Part shown: one piece after another, positions 33,627 through 44,420 of the stretch | Numbering within the stretch: position 1 is the first letter of the stretch | How the letters are laid out: each line of letters begins with the position of its first letter | Source: Theobroma cacao | Taxonomy: Eukaryota; Streptophyta; Magnoliopsida; Malvales; Malvaceae | DNA: 64,000 bases | Direction of reading: 5' to 3' | NCBI RefSeq assembly: GCF_000208745.1 | Contig: NC_030854.1 | Span: forward strand, 21,634,410 to 21,698,409 | The notes under the pieces: model-generated | Database searches by the model: none | The model's input: only the letters and a program-made list of their open reading frames with translations | Told to the model about the DNA's origin: nothing | Made by a program: the position numbers and the translations under genes

Positions 33627-34493
33627 ATTTAGATGGTTAATGCATTGGTTGAGGTGGTGGGATACCTCATCCTACATCAATTATGAATGTGAATTTTAAG
33701 ACTTGTATAATGATCCAAGTTAATTACTAGTAACAACTTGAACTTGAACTTTTGTAGGCCATGTGATTTAGGCTTGAAAAGTTGTTGAGCCAGTGCTTTA
33801 ACTTAGGTCGTTACAAATTGTATAAGAGCATGAGCCAGCTCAATGTGGCTTTCCACATTACGTTAGTGAGATCTTTGTCTTGTGGAATGGGTCTTGATTA
33901 TGATGTGATGAATGTGTATCGATACATGCCCATATGTATTGATACATTATGAACATGTATCGATACATTTGAAATAGAATGTAGTTTCTGAAACAGATTA
34001 CCTATAAAGCCTGCTCTACTTTTGTTCCTTTCTAGTCTCCATTTATTTAAGATTTTTAATGTAAATAAGCAAACACCCTCCCCCTAATTTGGATTCAATA
34101 AAAATATAAAAAAAAATCAAAATATGAAAGAATCAAAATATAAATTTGGTTCCAAGTACAAAATAAAAAAGGTTTGATTGAAATTAATTTTGCAGGTCTC
34201 ATTTTCCATAGCAAACATACTCCAAAAATTGTGGAAAAATCATTTCTTAGTCATATAAAAATCAAGGGAATTGTTACTGTCATTTTTTATTTCTAAAAGA
34301 TTATTTTACAAAAATCACATATTTTGACACATTTTTGAGTTAGAAATTTTTTTGCTTCCAAAGTGGCAGACAACCAAAAGTATCAATGAATTTTTTTGAA
34401 GGTTAAAACTAAGTTTGATATTCAAAATATGTAATCTTTATGCTTACCTAAGGATTTCTTAACTTATCCTCTTACTCAAGGTGGGATTTTACA
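33627..34493. other. LTR debris, including the 3' LTR start of element E (minus)
   Basis: Two pieces can be named. On the plus strand an LTR end GGTCGTTACA (to 33815) is followed by a decayed primer-binding site, ATTGTATAAGAGCATG. On the minus strand TGTAAAATCCCACCTTG, ending at 34493, follows a purine tract (AAGAGGGAAAA) just after the chromodomain of element E and is therefore the start of its 3' LTR; I cannot place its other end. Three TGTATCGATACA-like palindromes lie at 33915-33967. No coding sequence seen. Confidence 0.55.
33915..33967. repeat. Three 12-bp palindromes at 20-21 bp spacing
   Basis: TGTATCGATACA at 33915-33926 and 33956-33967, TGTATTGATACA at 33935-33946. The start-to-start distances are 20 and 21 bp. 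Confidence 0.85.
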
Positions 34494-34626
34494 TTTTCCC
34501 TCTTATGAAAATTCGTCCTTGAATTTTAATAACATATTAACCTTCGTAGAATAGATTTGGGTACTTTGCTCACATGTCATCGTTGGCTTCCCATGTCACC
34601 TCTTCACTCGAGTGATTACGCCATTG
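34494..34626 (-). pseudogene. Chromodomain end of element E pol, separated by element D
   Basis: Minus-strand WRNHSSEEVTWEANDDM followed by a stop and KYPNL, the end of the chromodomain in chromovirus integrases. The N-terminal part of the same domain (YEEVPIAILDRQVKKL, VALVKV) is on the other side of element D just after 40557. The domain guides integration by binding modified histones. The next features downstream are a purine tract and the 3' LTR start. Confidence 0.8.
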
Positions 34627-35103
34627 TGTCATGCCTTTTTTGTGGAGGAGGGCAGGACAGCCTGATGGCAAGGGTTTAAGGCTTGAGAGTAGGCGAGCGA
34701 GCTCGAGGATGGGTAAGCAACGAGGGCTGGAACCCCAATTTGACGTCGAGGGACTTAGAGGCATCGGCACTAGAGAGCGGATGAGCGCGCAAGCTAGCAA
34801 GCAGACTGGGCGAGTGGGTCAACAGACAGGCAATGTGAGCGAGCCAGTATGCAAACGGGGTGCACAAGTGCGTAGGAAAATGACGCACAACATAGCAGGC
34901 AGACTGAAGCGCAGTTGGGGCGTGTGAACTGCCTAGGCAGTTTGCTTGATGCGCGAGAAACATTGACTAGCCCGAGACTTACGGGGTAGCCGTTGCCTAC
35001 CGTTGGCAATAGGACCAGGGGCAAATCAGGAGGGCCCAACAGAGTTCAAAACAGCCTTTAGCTATTAGAAACTGTCTTGTAATGGCTCTAAAGGGTCCTA
35101 CGC

Positions 35104-35111
35104 TATATAAA
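35104..35111 (+). promoter_or_regulatory. TATA box of element D 5' LTR
   Basis: TATATAAA in CGCTATATAAACCCC, retained in the other LTR at 40347-40354. Likely core promoter for the genomic RNA. Confidence 0.75.
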
Positions 35112-35164
35112 CCCCTTGAGCCCCCTTATTTGAGACTAATGACTTTTGTATTGGAATTATTATC

Positions 35165-35170
35165 AATAAA
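35165..35170 (+). terminator. Polyadenylation signal in element D 5' LTR
   Basis: AATAAA 54 bp after the TATA box; the same hexamer is at 40408-40413 in the 3' LTR, where it would end the element transcript. Confidence 0.65.
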
Positions 35171-35314
35171 AGCTCTCTTTTTGTTCTCTCAACTCTCTTG
35201 TGCTTACCAAAATCGATCATAACTTACTAACTTGAGAAGGCTGTAGCCTTTTTAACTGACCTTAGGCAAGGCAAAGGCTAGGCCGTACGGGTCAAGAGAA
35301 AACCCCCGTTACAC

Positions 35315-35327
35315 TTGGTATCAGAGC
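35315..35327 (+). promoter_or_regulatory. Primer-binding site of element D
   Basis: TTGGTATCAGAGC one base after the LTR end. The putative gag start codon follows only four bases later, an unusually short leader. Confidence 0.9.
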
Positions 35328-35331
35328 GGTA

Positions 35332-36433
35332 ATGGCAAACATGAGGTTTGGAGTGGGAGCCAAGGGTGTTGCTTTCACCCTCTATACAAGGGAGACACGT
35401 TCGGGTAGGGTGAAGAGGAAGTCCATCTCGAGGGACTTTCTCACAGCGGTAGAGTCCAGGCTGACCCACCAAGAAGAGCTTGTGGCAGAGTTGGCTGACC
35501 GTTGTGAGGCTGGCAAGGCTCTGACGGATGGATGAGAAGAGCAAATGGTCGAGCTACGGGAAGAGCTACAGGCCACGCTCAATGAAACCCTCGAGGCACT
35601 AACCCAACGTGATGCTAGGTGAGAGGCTGAGGCCGAGTAGTTGAGACTCGAGATAAGGGAGCTAAGGCGTGAGCTCGAAACGTGCAAAGCACTCTTTGGT
35701 GGAAGATTGTTGGCCATGCAGCCGACTAGCAAGGTGGACATCCCCAAACCGAAAGAGTTCAAGGGCCAGCGGAGTGCCCAAGACATTGACAACTTTTTAT
35801 GGGGGATGGAGCAATACTTTCGGGCCACCAACATTGCTGATGATGGTAAGAAAATCAATACTGCCTCGATGTATCTTACTGACTTGGCGTGTTTGTGGTG
35901 GCCCAAGAGGTGTGACGAGAGGCATGGTGGGGCGGACTTTGTGTGTGAGTTGAAAGCGTAATTTTATCTCAAGTACGCTCAAGATGAGGCGCGCAGCAAA
36001 TTGAGGCGACTAACGCAGCAAGAGGGAGTTCAGGAATATGTGAGGGAGTTCACCTAACTTATGTTGCAGATCAGCGACTTAGGCAAGTGGGAGGTCTTGT
36101 TCTGCTTCCTCAATGGACTGAAGCCGTGGGTGAGACAAGAGCCTCAGCGCCTTGGGTCTAAAACATCACTGCTGCTATGGCCACGACAGAGTCATTAAAC
36201 GAGTTTCGTAAGGGGGATGCAGAGAAGGACGTGGGAAAAGGCAAGGCCAAGGTGAAGGCCAATGCCAAGCCACTACCGAGGGGCATTACCAGAGGGCAAG
36301 CCAACACGTGGGGTATTGACCAAGGCAACTGTGCAGAAGACAAGGGTAAGAGGCCCTTGAAATGTTTCCTATGTAACGGACCACACTTGGTTCGAGACTG
36401 CCCTAAGAGGGCCAAGCTGTCTACCATCACCTG
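35332..36433 (+). pseudogene. gag: gag of element D
   Basis: Structural protein frame starting MANMRFGVGAKG. A Glu/Leu-rich, probably coiled-coil N-terminal part (35440-35700) is followed by the capsid-like core with PKPKEFKGQRSAQDIDNFLW, ACLWW and VREFT...LGKWEVLF, and a CCHC zinc knuckle CFLCNGPHLVRDC (36363-36401) that would bind RNA. Frame 1 is interrupted by TGA, TAG and TAA codons; a frameshift lies near 36170 before the Lys-rich linker. Most stops match CAG, CAA or CGA codons with C changed to T. Start chosen because it lies right after the primer-binding site and opens the frame. Confidence 0.85.
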
Positions 36434-36457
36434 AAAAGAGGAAGACGAGGGACAATA

Positions 36458-39400
36458 GTGACAGGATTCCTTGAGATTGGGCACCATGATGCTAGTGGCA
36501 CTGAAACAGCACAAGCGAGCCGCAGCAAGGGCCTGATGTTTGCGGACATAACAGTGACGAGCAAGAAATTGAATGCGCTGGTTGACATAGGAGCAAGCGA
36601 CCTATTCACCTCTACCGAGACAGTAAAGATGCTGGGGCTAGACACCAAGGTAGGGGCAGTGGGCATTAAAATTATCAACAGTAAGGAGGTCCCCACCATA
36701 GGCACCGTAAGCAATGTGGATGTGCGGCTAGGTGAGTGGGTCGGTAAGGAAACCATTGAACTCATTCCTCTTGATGATTATGACTTTGTGATTGGCTTAG
36801 ATTTCCTTGATCGAATAAATGCTATGGTTGTCCTATTCTCGAATTGCATTGTGATTCTTGACCCGTGAGGTCAATGTGTGGTGCCTGTGAGGCGCGGGCA
36901 GTAATCCAGACTAAGACGCTGAACGCCATACAGCTAATGGATGGTGTGCGCAGGGGTGAGGGGACCTATGTAGCCATGCTGTCCTTGAACGAGGGCAAGC
37001 CAAACGAGGCGACACCCATGCCAAACGAGGTAGCGGGCATGTTGGATGAGTACGCGAATGTCATGCCAGCCAAGTTGCCAAGCTGCTTGCCACCCAAGCG
37101 AGAGGTGGACCACAAGATTGAGCTTGTGCCTGAAGCGCAGCCACCCGCTAGGGCACCTTACCGAATGGCACCCCTAAAACTAGCCGAATTGCGCTGATAG
37201 CTTACGAAGTTGATCGAGGCAGGTTTCATCAACCTAGTAAGGCACCCTAAGGTGCGCCTGTCCTCTTTCAACAGAAGCACGGTGGGACGCTGCAGTTGCG
37301 CATCTACTACTGAGCACTCAATAAGATGACCATCCAGAAATGCTATCCGATCCCCAACATCTAAAAGCTATTCGACCAGCTAGGTGAGGCCCGGGTCTTC
37401 TCCAAACTTGACCTACGGTCCGAGTACTACCAGGTGAGGATTATCGAAGGGGACCAAGAGAAGACTGCTTGCGTGACGCACTATGGCAGCTTCGAATTCC
37501 TAGTCATGCCCTTCGGCCTAACGAATGCCCTTGCGACATTTTGCATGCTCATGAACAAGGTATTGTCATCATTCCTTGACAAATTTGTGGTCGTATACCT
37601 TGATGACATTGTCGTTTATAGTAGAACCATGACGGAACATGTGGGGCACTTACGGGATGTGTTTGAGCCCCTAAAGCAGCACTAGTTATATGTCAAGTGA
37701 GAGAAGTGCTACTTTGCCCAGTCAGAGATCCCATTCATTTGCCACATCATTGGGGGAGGCTGAATTCAGATAGACGTGGCCAAGGTCCGAGCTATCAACA
37801 AGTGGGAGCAGCACACTAAGGTGATCGAGCTGCGAAGTTTCTTGGGGCTTGCGAACTACTATCGCAAGTTCATGCGGGGCTAGTTTAGCATCGCGGCACC
37901 CTTGACCAACTTGCTGCACAAAGATCGCGCATGGTGATGAGGTCCCGAGTGTGAGCGGGCATTCCAGCGGCTGAAGCAAGCCGTGATCGAGGAGCCTATA
38001 CTGCTCCTGCTAAACCCGAGTGTGTCGTATGAGGTGCACATTGATGCGTCAAATTATGCTATAGGCAGGGTACTCATGTAACAAGACCACCCAGTGGCAT
38101 ACGAGAGCCGGAAGCTCAACGACATCGAGCGACGCTACACGGCTCAAGGGAAGGAGATGATGGCAGTAGTGCACTGCTTGAGGGTGTGGCGGCACTATTT
38201 GCTAGGGGCGCGGTTCGTTGTGAAGACGGACAATGTAGCCAACAACTTCTTCCAAACCCAGAAGAAGTTCACCCCCAAGCAGGCTAGATGGCAAGTTTGC
38301 TTGGCGGAATTTGACTTCACCATGGAGTACAAGCCAGGTGACACCAATCGAGTTACTGATGTGCTGAGCCGCAAGGTAGAACTGGCCGTCATCAGCTAGG
38401 CGCAGGACGAGTTACTGGCTAGGATTTGTGTGGGGCTTGAGGGAGACGCCATTGCACAAGCCATCATCGAGTGCGCCGAGGAGGGTCAGACGTGACAGTT
38501 TTGGATAGACTAGGACCTGCTCATGACCAAAGGAGCACGGATCTATGTGTCGAGATCCGAGGGGCTACGCAAAAAGATTATGCGAAAGCACCACGATTCC
38601 TTGTGGGTGAGAAATCTAGGAGCCGAGCGGACGGAGGCACTGATCGTGGCACGCTACTACTGGCCCAAGCTGTCCGAGGATGTTAAGGCCTATGTGCAGA
38701 CATGCTTGGTCTGCCAACAGGACAAAGGCGAGTAGTAGTAGCCAGCGGGCCTGCTTGAGCCACTAGAGCTACCAGATCGACCGTGGTAATTTGTATCCTT
38801 ATATTTCATTACTACTTGCCTACAACTAACGGATTTGGTGCTATAATGGTTGTGGTGGACAGGTTTAGCAAATACAGGATCTTTGTGCCGGTCACATGAG
38901 ATTGCCCAACTGAAGAGGTAGCCCGAGCATTCATGGCACATGTGGTCAAGTTGTGGGGTTTACTGGAAAGCCTAGTGAGCGATAGAGATGGGTGCTTCAC
39001 GAGAAAGTTTTGAACCAAGCTATTAAAGTTATTGAGGTCCAAGCTTCGCTTCTCGACCAGCTTTCACCAGCAGACTGATGGGCAGACAGAGTGGGTAAAC
39101 CACCTGTTGGAGATCTACTTGTGGCACTTTGTCCGCAACACCTAGTCGGACTGGCCAAAGCTACTAGACATCGCCTAGTTCAGTTACAACTTGTAACAGC
39201 CTGAACCAAAGGGAAAGAGTCCCTTTGAGCTGGTAACGAGGCAGCAGCCAATGACCCTGGGGGCCCTAGTTAGCAGCTATACAGGGCAACACTCGCAGCC
39301 TTCCATAGGCCAGAGATTGGCACGAACAACGGGACTTAGCCAAGGCTAGCCTTGAGCGTGCCACCAAGAAATATAAGAAGTGGGCAGATAGACATCGGCA

Positions 39401-39845
39401 GAATGTGAACTTCAACGTGGGGGACTTGGTGTTGGTAAAGCTTCACTTGGTTCTCCGCCACCCGAAGAAGCTACATAAAGGGCTGATTAAGAGGTATGAG
39501 AGGCCCTTTCGCATTGAGAAGAAGGTAGGTCGTGCGGCGTACAAGCTGGAGATGCTGCTCGAGCATAAAGTGCATCCAGTCTTCCATGTGAGCATGCTAG
39601 AGCCCTACCATATGGACCCGAATGACCTGGGAAGGAACCGCAGCTAGCGGAATCCCATGGGGTAGAAGGCCTTGTATGAGCGGGAGGTCGAGCAAATTCT
39701 AGTTGAGAGAGTCCTAAGAAGGAAGCACCAATACTTGGTCTAGTGGAAGGGACTACCAACGAGCAAGACTAGCTAGGAGTAGGCCTAAGCATTGTGGCAA
39801 ATCGAGAACCTGGTAAAGTAGTTCCACGACTAGCAGACAATGAGG
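36458..39845 (+). pseudogene. pol: pol of element D (protease, RT, RNase H, integrase, chromodomain)
   Basis: Protease with ALVDIGASDLF at about 36578 (family triad D-T-G, here D-I-G). RT with [43 protein letters not shown] and an intact YLDD box (37596-37607). RNase H with HIDASNYAIG, YTAQGKEMMAVVHCL, VVKTDN and the tail DVLSRK. Integrase zinc domain with HH, YYWPKL, CLVCQQ (38550-38730), core with SDRDG-like and TSFHQQTDGQTE (about 39055), where the first acidic residue appears lost (LYFIT). Chromodomain near 39680-39800 (VLRRKHQYLV, then WKGLP). Many in-frame stops, for example three consecutive TAG after DKGE, and several frameshifts, so inactive. Confidence 0.9.
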
Positions 39846-39858
39846 GCGTTGCTAGAAT

Positions 39859-39871
39859 AGTTGAGGGAGAG
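39859..39871 (+). promoter_or_regulatory. Polypurine tract of element D
   Basis: AGTTGAGGGAGAG directly before the 3' LTR. Confidence 0.8.
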
Positions 39872-40557
39872 TGTCACGCCCCTTTTATGGAGGAGAGTGG
39901 GATAGCTCGATGGCAAGGGTTTGGGGCTCGAGAGTAGGCAAGCCAGTTTAAGGATGGGCGAGCAACGAGGGCTGAAACCCCAATTTGGAGTCGAGGGACT
40001 TAGAGGCATCGACACTAGCGAGCAGATGAGCGCACAGGCCAGTAAACAAATAGGGAGCGTGGGTCAGCAGATAGGTAGTGTGTGCGGGCCAGTACGTAGA
40101 CGAGGCAAGCAAACGAGTAGGAAAATGGCGTGCAGCAGAGTAGGCAGATTGGCTCAAGTTGGGGCACGCGAACTACCCAAGTAGTCTACCTGGTGTGTGG
40201 GAAACACTGGCTAACTTGAGGCTTGAGGGCCGCCGTTGCCTACCATTGGCAATAAGACCAGGGGAGCGTCAGGAGGGCCCAGTAGAGTTCAAAATAGCCC
40301 TTAGCTGTTGAGAACTGTCTTGTAATGGCTCCAAGGGGTCCTAGGCTATATAAACCCCTTGAGCCCCCTCATTTAAGACTAATGGCTCTTGTATTAGAAT
40401 TATTATCAATAAAAGCTCTCTCTTTGTTCTCTCAACTCTCTTGTACTTGCCAAAATCGTTCCTAACTTACTAACTTGAGAAGATTGCTAGCCTTTCTAAT
40501 TGACCTTAGGCAAGGCAAAGCCTAGGCCGCACGGGTCAAGAGAAAACCCCCTTGACA
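39872..40557 (+). repeat. 3' LTR of element D
   Basis: TGTCACGCCCC to CCCTTGACA, with TATA box at 40347 and AATAAA at 40408. Differences from the 5' LTR are mostly transitions. Confidence 0.92.
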
Positions 40558-43500
40558 ATTGCACCTTCACCAATGCTACTTCCTTGGAGTGTAATTTCTT
40601 TACTTGTCTATCTAGAATGGCTATCGGTACCTCCTCATAACTAAATTTATGTCTGAGCTATAAGGACTCATGCTAGATCACATGAGATGGATTTGGTTGG
40701 TACTTTCATAGTACCAAAACATGAAACACATGATGAACGCTAGCAAGTTTAGTGAAAGTGCTAATTGGTAAGCTATTGCGCCAACCCTCTTATGAATCTC
40801 AAATGGTCCAATATACCTCGGGCTCAACTTACCTTTCTTGCCAAACCTCATAACTCCTTGGTTTGTAAAACCCTCAAGAATACATATCACCAATCTTAAA
40901 CTCCAACTCTCAACGTCTATGGTCAGCATATGACTATTGACAACTCTATGCCGTCAACATCTTCTCTCTAATCAATTGTGTCTTATCGGTGGTCTTTTAA
41001 ACTATGATCCAAGTAGTCTCCTTTCACTAACTTTGAACAAACATATGGCGATCTACATCTCCGCCCGTACAAAGCCTCCTAAGGCGTCATTTGAGTATTA
41101 GACTGAAAATTGTTATTATAGGCAAACTCAACCAATGGCAAGTGTTGATCCTAAGCAGCTCCAAAGTCTACGACACAAGCTCTCAACATATCCTCTAGTG
41201 TCTGAATAGTCTTTTCAGACTATCTATCTATCTGTAGGTGGAAAGTAGTGCTGAAATTCAACTTTGTTCTTAAAGCCTTTTGAACTTTCCCCTAAATCCA
41301 TTAGTAAATTGTGTTTCCTGATCTGACACCATAGTGACTAGGACTCCATGTAATTGCACTATCTCATTAATGTATAGCCTATGATGTTGTGCCACTCCAT
41401 AATTGGTTTTTATTCGTAAAAAATGTGCAAACTTAGTCAACCTATCTACAATCACCCAAATAGAGTCACACCCTTTACTCATTGGGAGTAGTCCAGTCAC
41501 AAAATCCATAAAGGTATGTTCCCACATATACTCGAGAACAGGTAAAGGCCATAATAATCCTACAAGCCTCTAATGCTTTACTTTAATTTGTTGACACACT
41601 AGACATTTGGCCACATACTCAGCCACATCTCTCTTATAGCCTTCCCACTAATACATCTATTTCAAATCATGGTACATCTTGGTGGTGCTTGGATGAACAA
41701 ATATTCTACCACGTGGGCCTCTTCTAAAATCTCTCATCTCAAATCATCAATATTCGAGACATATACTTTAGTTCCATATTTAAATAATCCATTAGTGCAT
41801 TTAGTAAACAATCATCTTTTCCTCCTACGAGGATCCCTTAAAGCCTTAGCCATAAAATCATCTTTTTCTTGAGCTTCCTTGATGTGATCCATCAACATTG
41901 ATCTCACTTTAAAATAGGCTAATAATGAATCGGTATCATCAACCACAAATCGTATGCCTATATTGCCCAACTTCTGCATACATTACACTAATGATCTCCT
42001 CTCCATTAAGATGTGGGCTAAACTCCTCATAGTTTTCTAGTTCAAAGCATCTGCTGCCACATTGGTTTTACTGAGGTGATACAATATCGTGCAATCATAA
42101 TCTTTAAATAACTCCATCCATCGATGTTGTCTAAAATTAAGATCTCTTTGCTCAAAGATATACTTCAGCCTCTTGTGGTTAGTGTAGATCTCACAAGTCT
42201 CGCCATACAAGTAATGCCTCCAAATCTTTAAGGCAAACACTATCGTAGCCATCTCCAAATTGTGTGTGAGGTAATTTTACTTATGCCTTTTAGGCTACCT
42301 TGATGTACGCACAACCACCTTATCGTGTTGTAGCAATATAAACCCAAGTTCTACACATGACACATCACAGTAAACTGTGTAACCCCTAAAACCACATGGC
42401 AAACTCAACACTGAAGTTGTGGTAAGACAAGTCTTAAGCTCTCTAAAGCTTTCCTTACATGCGTCCGTCCATACAAACTTGACACCTTTTTATGTTAACT
42501 TAGTCATGAGAGCTGCAATCTTAGAGAAATCCTTAATGAATATCATATAATATCTAGCCAAGCCTAATAAACTTCATATAGGCTTTGGCCATTTCTCTGT
42601 GGCCTTAATCTTCTTTCAGTCCACCATCACACCATCCTTAGATACTATGTGGCCTAAAAAACTAACACTGTCAAGCCAAAACTTGTATTTGGAAAACTTG
42701 GCATACAATTGGTGCTCCCTCAAAGTCTGTAGCGCAATGCTTAAGTGCTACTTGTGTTCCTTTCAACTTATCGAGTATACCAAGATATCATCAATGAACA
42801 CAACCACAAATTTATCCAAGTATGCTCAAACACCCTATTCATCATATCCACAAAAGCTACAGTGGCATTAGTCAAACCAAATGACATAACCAAAAACTCA
42901 TAACGACCATACCTAATATGAAAAGCAGTCTTGGGTATGTCGCCACCTCTGATCCTCAACTGGTGGTACCTTGATTGCTAATCAATATTTGAAAGACACT
43001 TGGGCCTTTTGCAACTGTTCGAACAAGTCATTAACACATAGGAGAGGGTACTTGTTCTTGATGGTCACTTTGTTCAATTACCCGTAGTCAATACAAAGTC
43101 TCATCAATCCATCTTTCTTTTTCACAAAAATACCGGTGCACCCCATGGTGAGACACTAAGGTGTATGACACCATTGTCTAGCAAATCCTTTAACTAGTCC
43201 TTGAGCTCTACCGGTGGTATCTGGTACAATGGGATAGATATCGGTTTAGTGTCTTGCACCAAGTCAATACAAAACTTTATTTCCCTCTCTGGAGGTAATC
43301 TAGGTAATTATTTGAAGAACACATCAACATACTCTCCCACAATTGGCACATTTGCCACATTACCCACATCCACTTGGGTGTCCAAAACTATTGTAAAAAA
43401 TCCTTGCCATCCATGTCTCATGAATCCACAAGCAATCATGCTCGATACCATTCTACTCAAGGTCGTGTTGTGATCTTTCTAAATGTAGAGTGGTGTCTCC

Positions 43501-43700
43501 CTAAGGTACTAAAATTTCACCCTCTTGTAGTGAATTTCAACACTTGGACAGTAGGGAGATAATCAATCCAACCCAAGTATCACATCAAAGTCTAGCATGT
43601 CTGGTAGCACTAGATTAGCTTGGGTGTCCTTTTTGTTAACTTGGATTACACAAGCTTTATAGTCATGTTCCTATCACAAGCACCTTTTTGAAGAGTGTCG
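40558..43700 (-). pseudogene. pol: pol of element E, chromodomain Ty3/gypsy
   Basis: Read leftwards on the minus strand: end of protease (LPDMLDFDVILGLD, about 43600), RT with [38 protein letters not shown] and [13 protein letters not shown] (about 42790), RNase H with [19 protein letters not shown] and TNVAADAL (42037-42258), integrase zinc domain WEGYKRDVAEYVAKCLVCQQ (about 41620-41580), core WEHTFMDFVTG and IWVIVDRLTKFAHFL with SDQETQF (41270-41527), and the C-terminal FGKKGKLSPRYIGPFEI (about 40840). The chromodomain starts at 40558 and finishes beyond element D. The RT box is FIDD. Frequent stops and shifts. It is an AT-richer and different chromovirus from D. Confidence 0.9.
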
Positions 43701-44420
43701 TGACTACCAAATCCTTTCCTTATTTTCTTTGATATCAAACTTGTATTCAAGATTCATATTTATACATTTCTACAATATATCAATGGCCTTGCCATACACC
43801 AAGTCATGTATTGAGCTTTTACATCACATTTTGCTCTTGTATTGGGACATAACTCACTAGTCTAAGGTAGTTGTTCAAACCCATCTCTTTTGTACAAACT
43901 TCTCATTCCTTGATCACAAGGTATCTACCTTATCATACATCATGTACGTACATTTTAGTCCTTTATCGACTAGTCAAGCCTTTCAACTTTTCATAAATTT
44001 TTTTAACATTTACCTTTCTTTTAAGGAAGTGTGTACTCCAATCCTCGAAATCATCAACATAATTCTAGTACTTTACATACCTAAGGTATTATCAAAGTGT
44101 TGTGTATATCTCATATACAAATGAATTATTGGATCACATTAATCCATATTTTTAACACCATAACCAACTATCTGTAACTCTTTATTTCACCATCTAGGGT
44201 TGTACTCAACTTGACGATTATCATTGACATCTTGTAATTAGCATATGTGCTTTTACCTCTGCTTGTCTATGCCTAAGCATTTCTAGTAGTCTTGCCAAAT
44301 TTTTATTAGAGTCATTAGAATTTAAACGCATGATTGTCATTGTTTCACTAGGAGTCTCTTGCTCCAAAAATTTTCACCAATCATGGCTTAAATCCTAGGC
44401 AATGTTCTCACCTAGACTAG
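43701..44420 (-). other. Probable gag region of element E, left part
   Basis: Between pol and the solo LTR F. On the minus strand a helical Lys/Glu-rich segment (LARLLEMLRHRQAEVKAH, about 44240-44300) looks gag-like, but I cannot find a zinc knuckle. No other feature seen. Confidence 0.35.

Larger units (their letters stand above)
34627..35313 (+). repeat. 5' LTR of element D
   Basis: TGTCATGCC to CCCGTTACA. It contains a TATA box (35104), a polyadenylation signal (35165) and TTGTTCTCTCAACTC downstream of it. The order TATA, AATAAA, terminal CA fits U3-R-U5. Confidence 0.92.
34627..40557 (+). mobile_element. Element D: complete chromodomain Ty3/gypsy element
   Basis: LTRs 34627-35313 and 39872-40557 (687 and 686 bp), primer-binding site, gag, protease, RT, RNase H, integrase with chromodomain, polypurine tract. 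It has a 4-bp target duplication, ATTG, at 34623-34626 and 40558-40561, inside the chromodomain of element E. It is GC-richer than its surroundings. In the first 90 aligned LTR positions I count 20 differences, 19 of them transitions, so the insertion is old and has decayed mainly by deamination-type change. Order protease-RT-RNase H-integrase places it in Ty3/gypsy. Confidence 0.93.

Noticed and set aside
34570..35039. Minus-strand open frames in the GC-rich LTR of element D (also 35382-35906)
   Set aside because: Shadows of LTR and gag sequence; the same region in the 3' LTR does not keep them.
42599..42871. Plus-strand open frames over element E pol
   Set aside because: Antisense to clear RT motifs on the minus strand.
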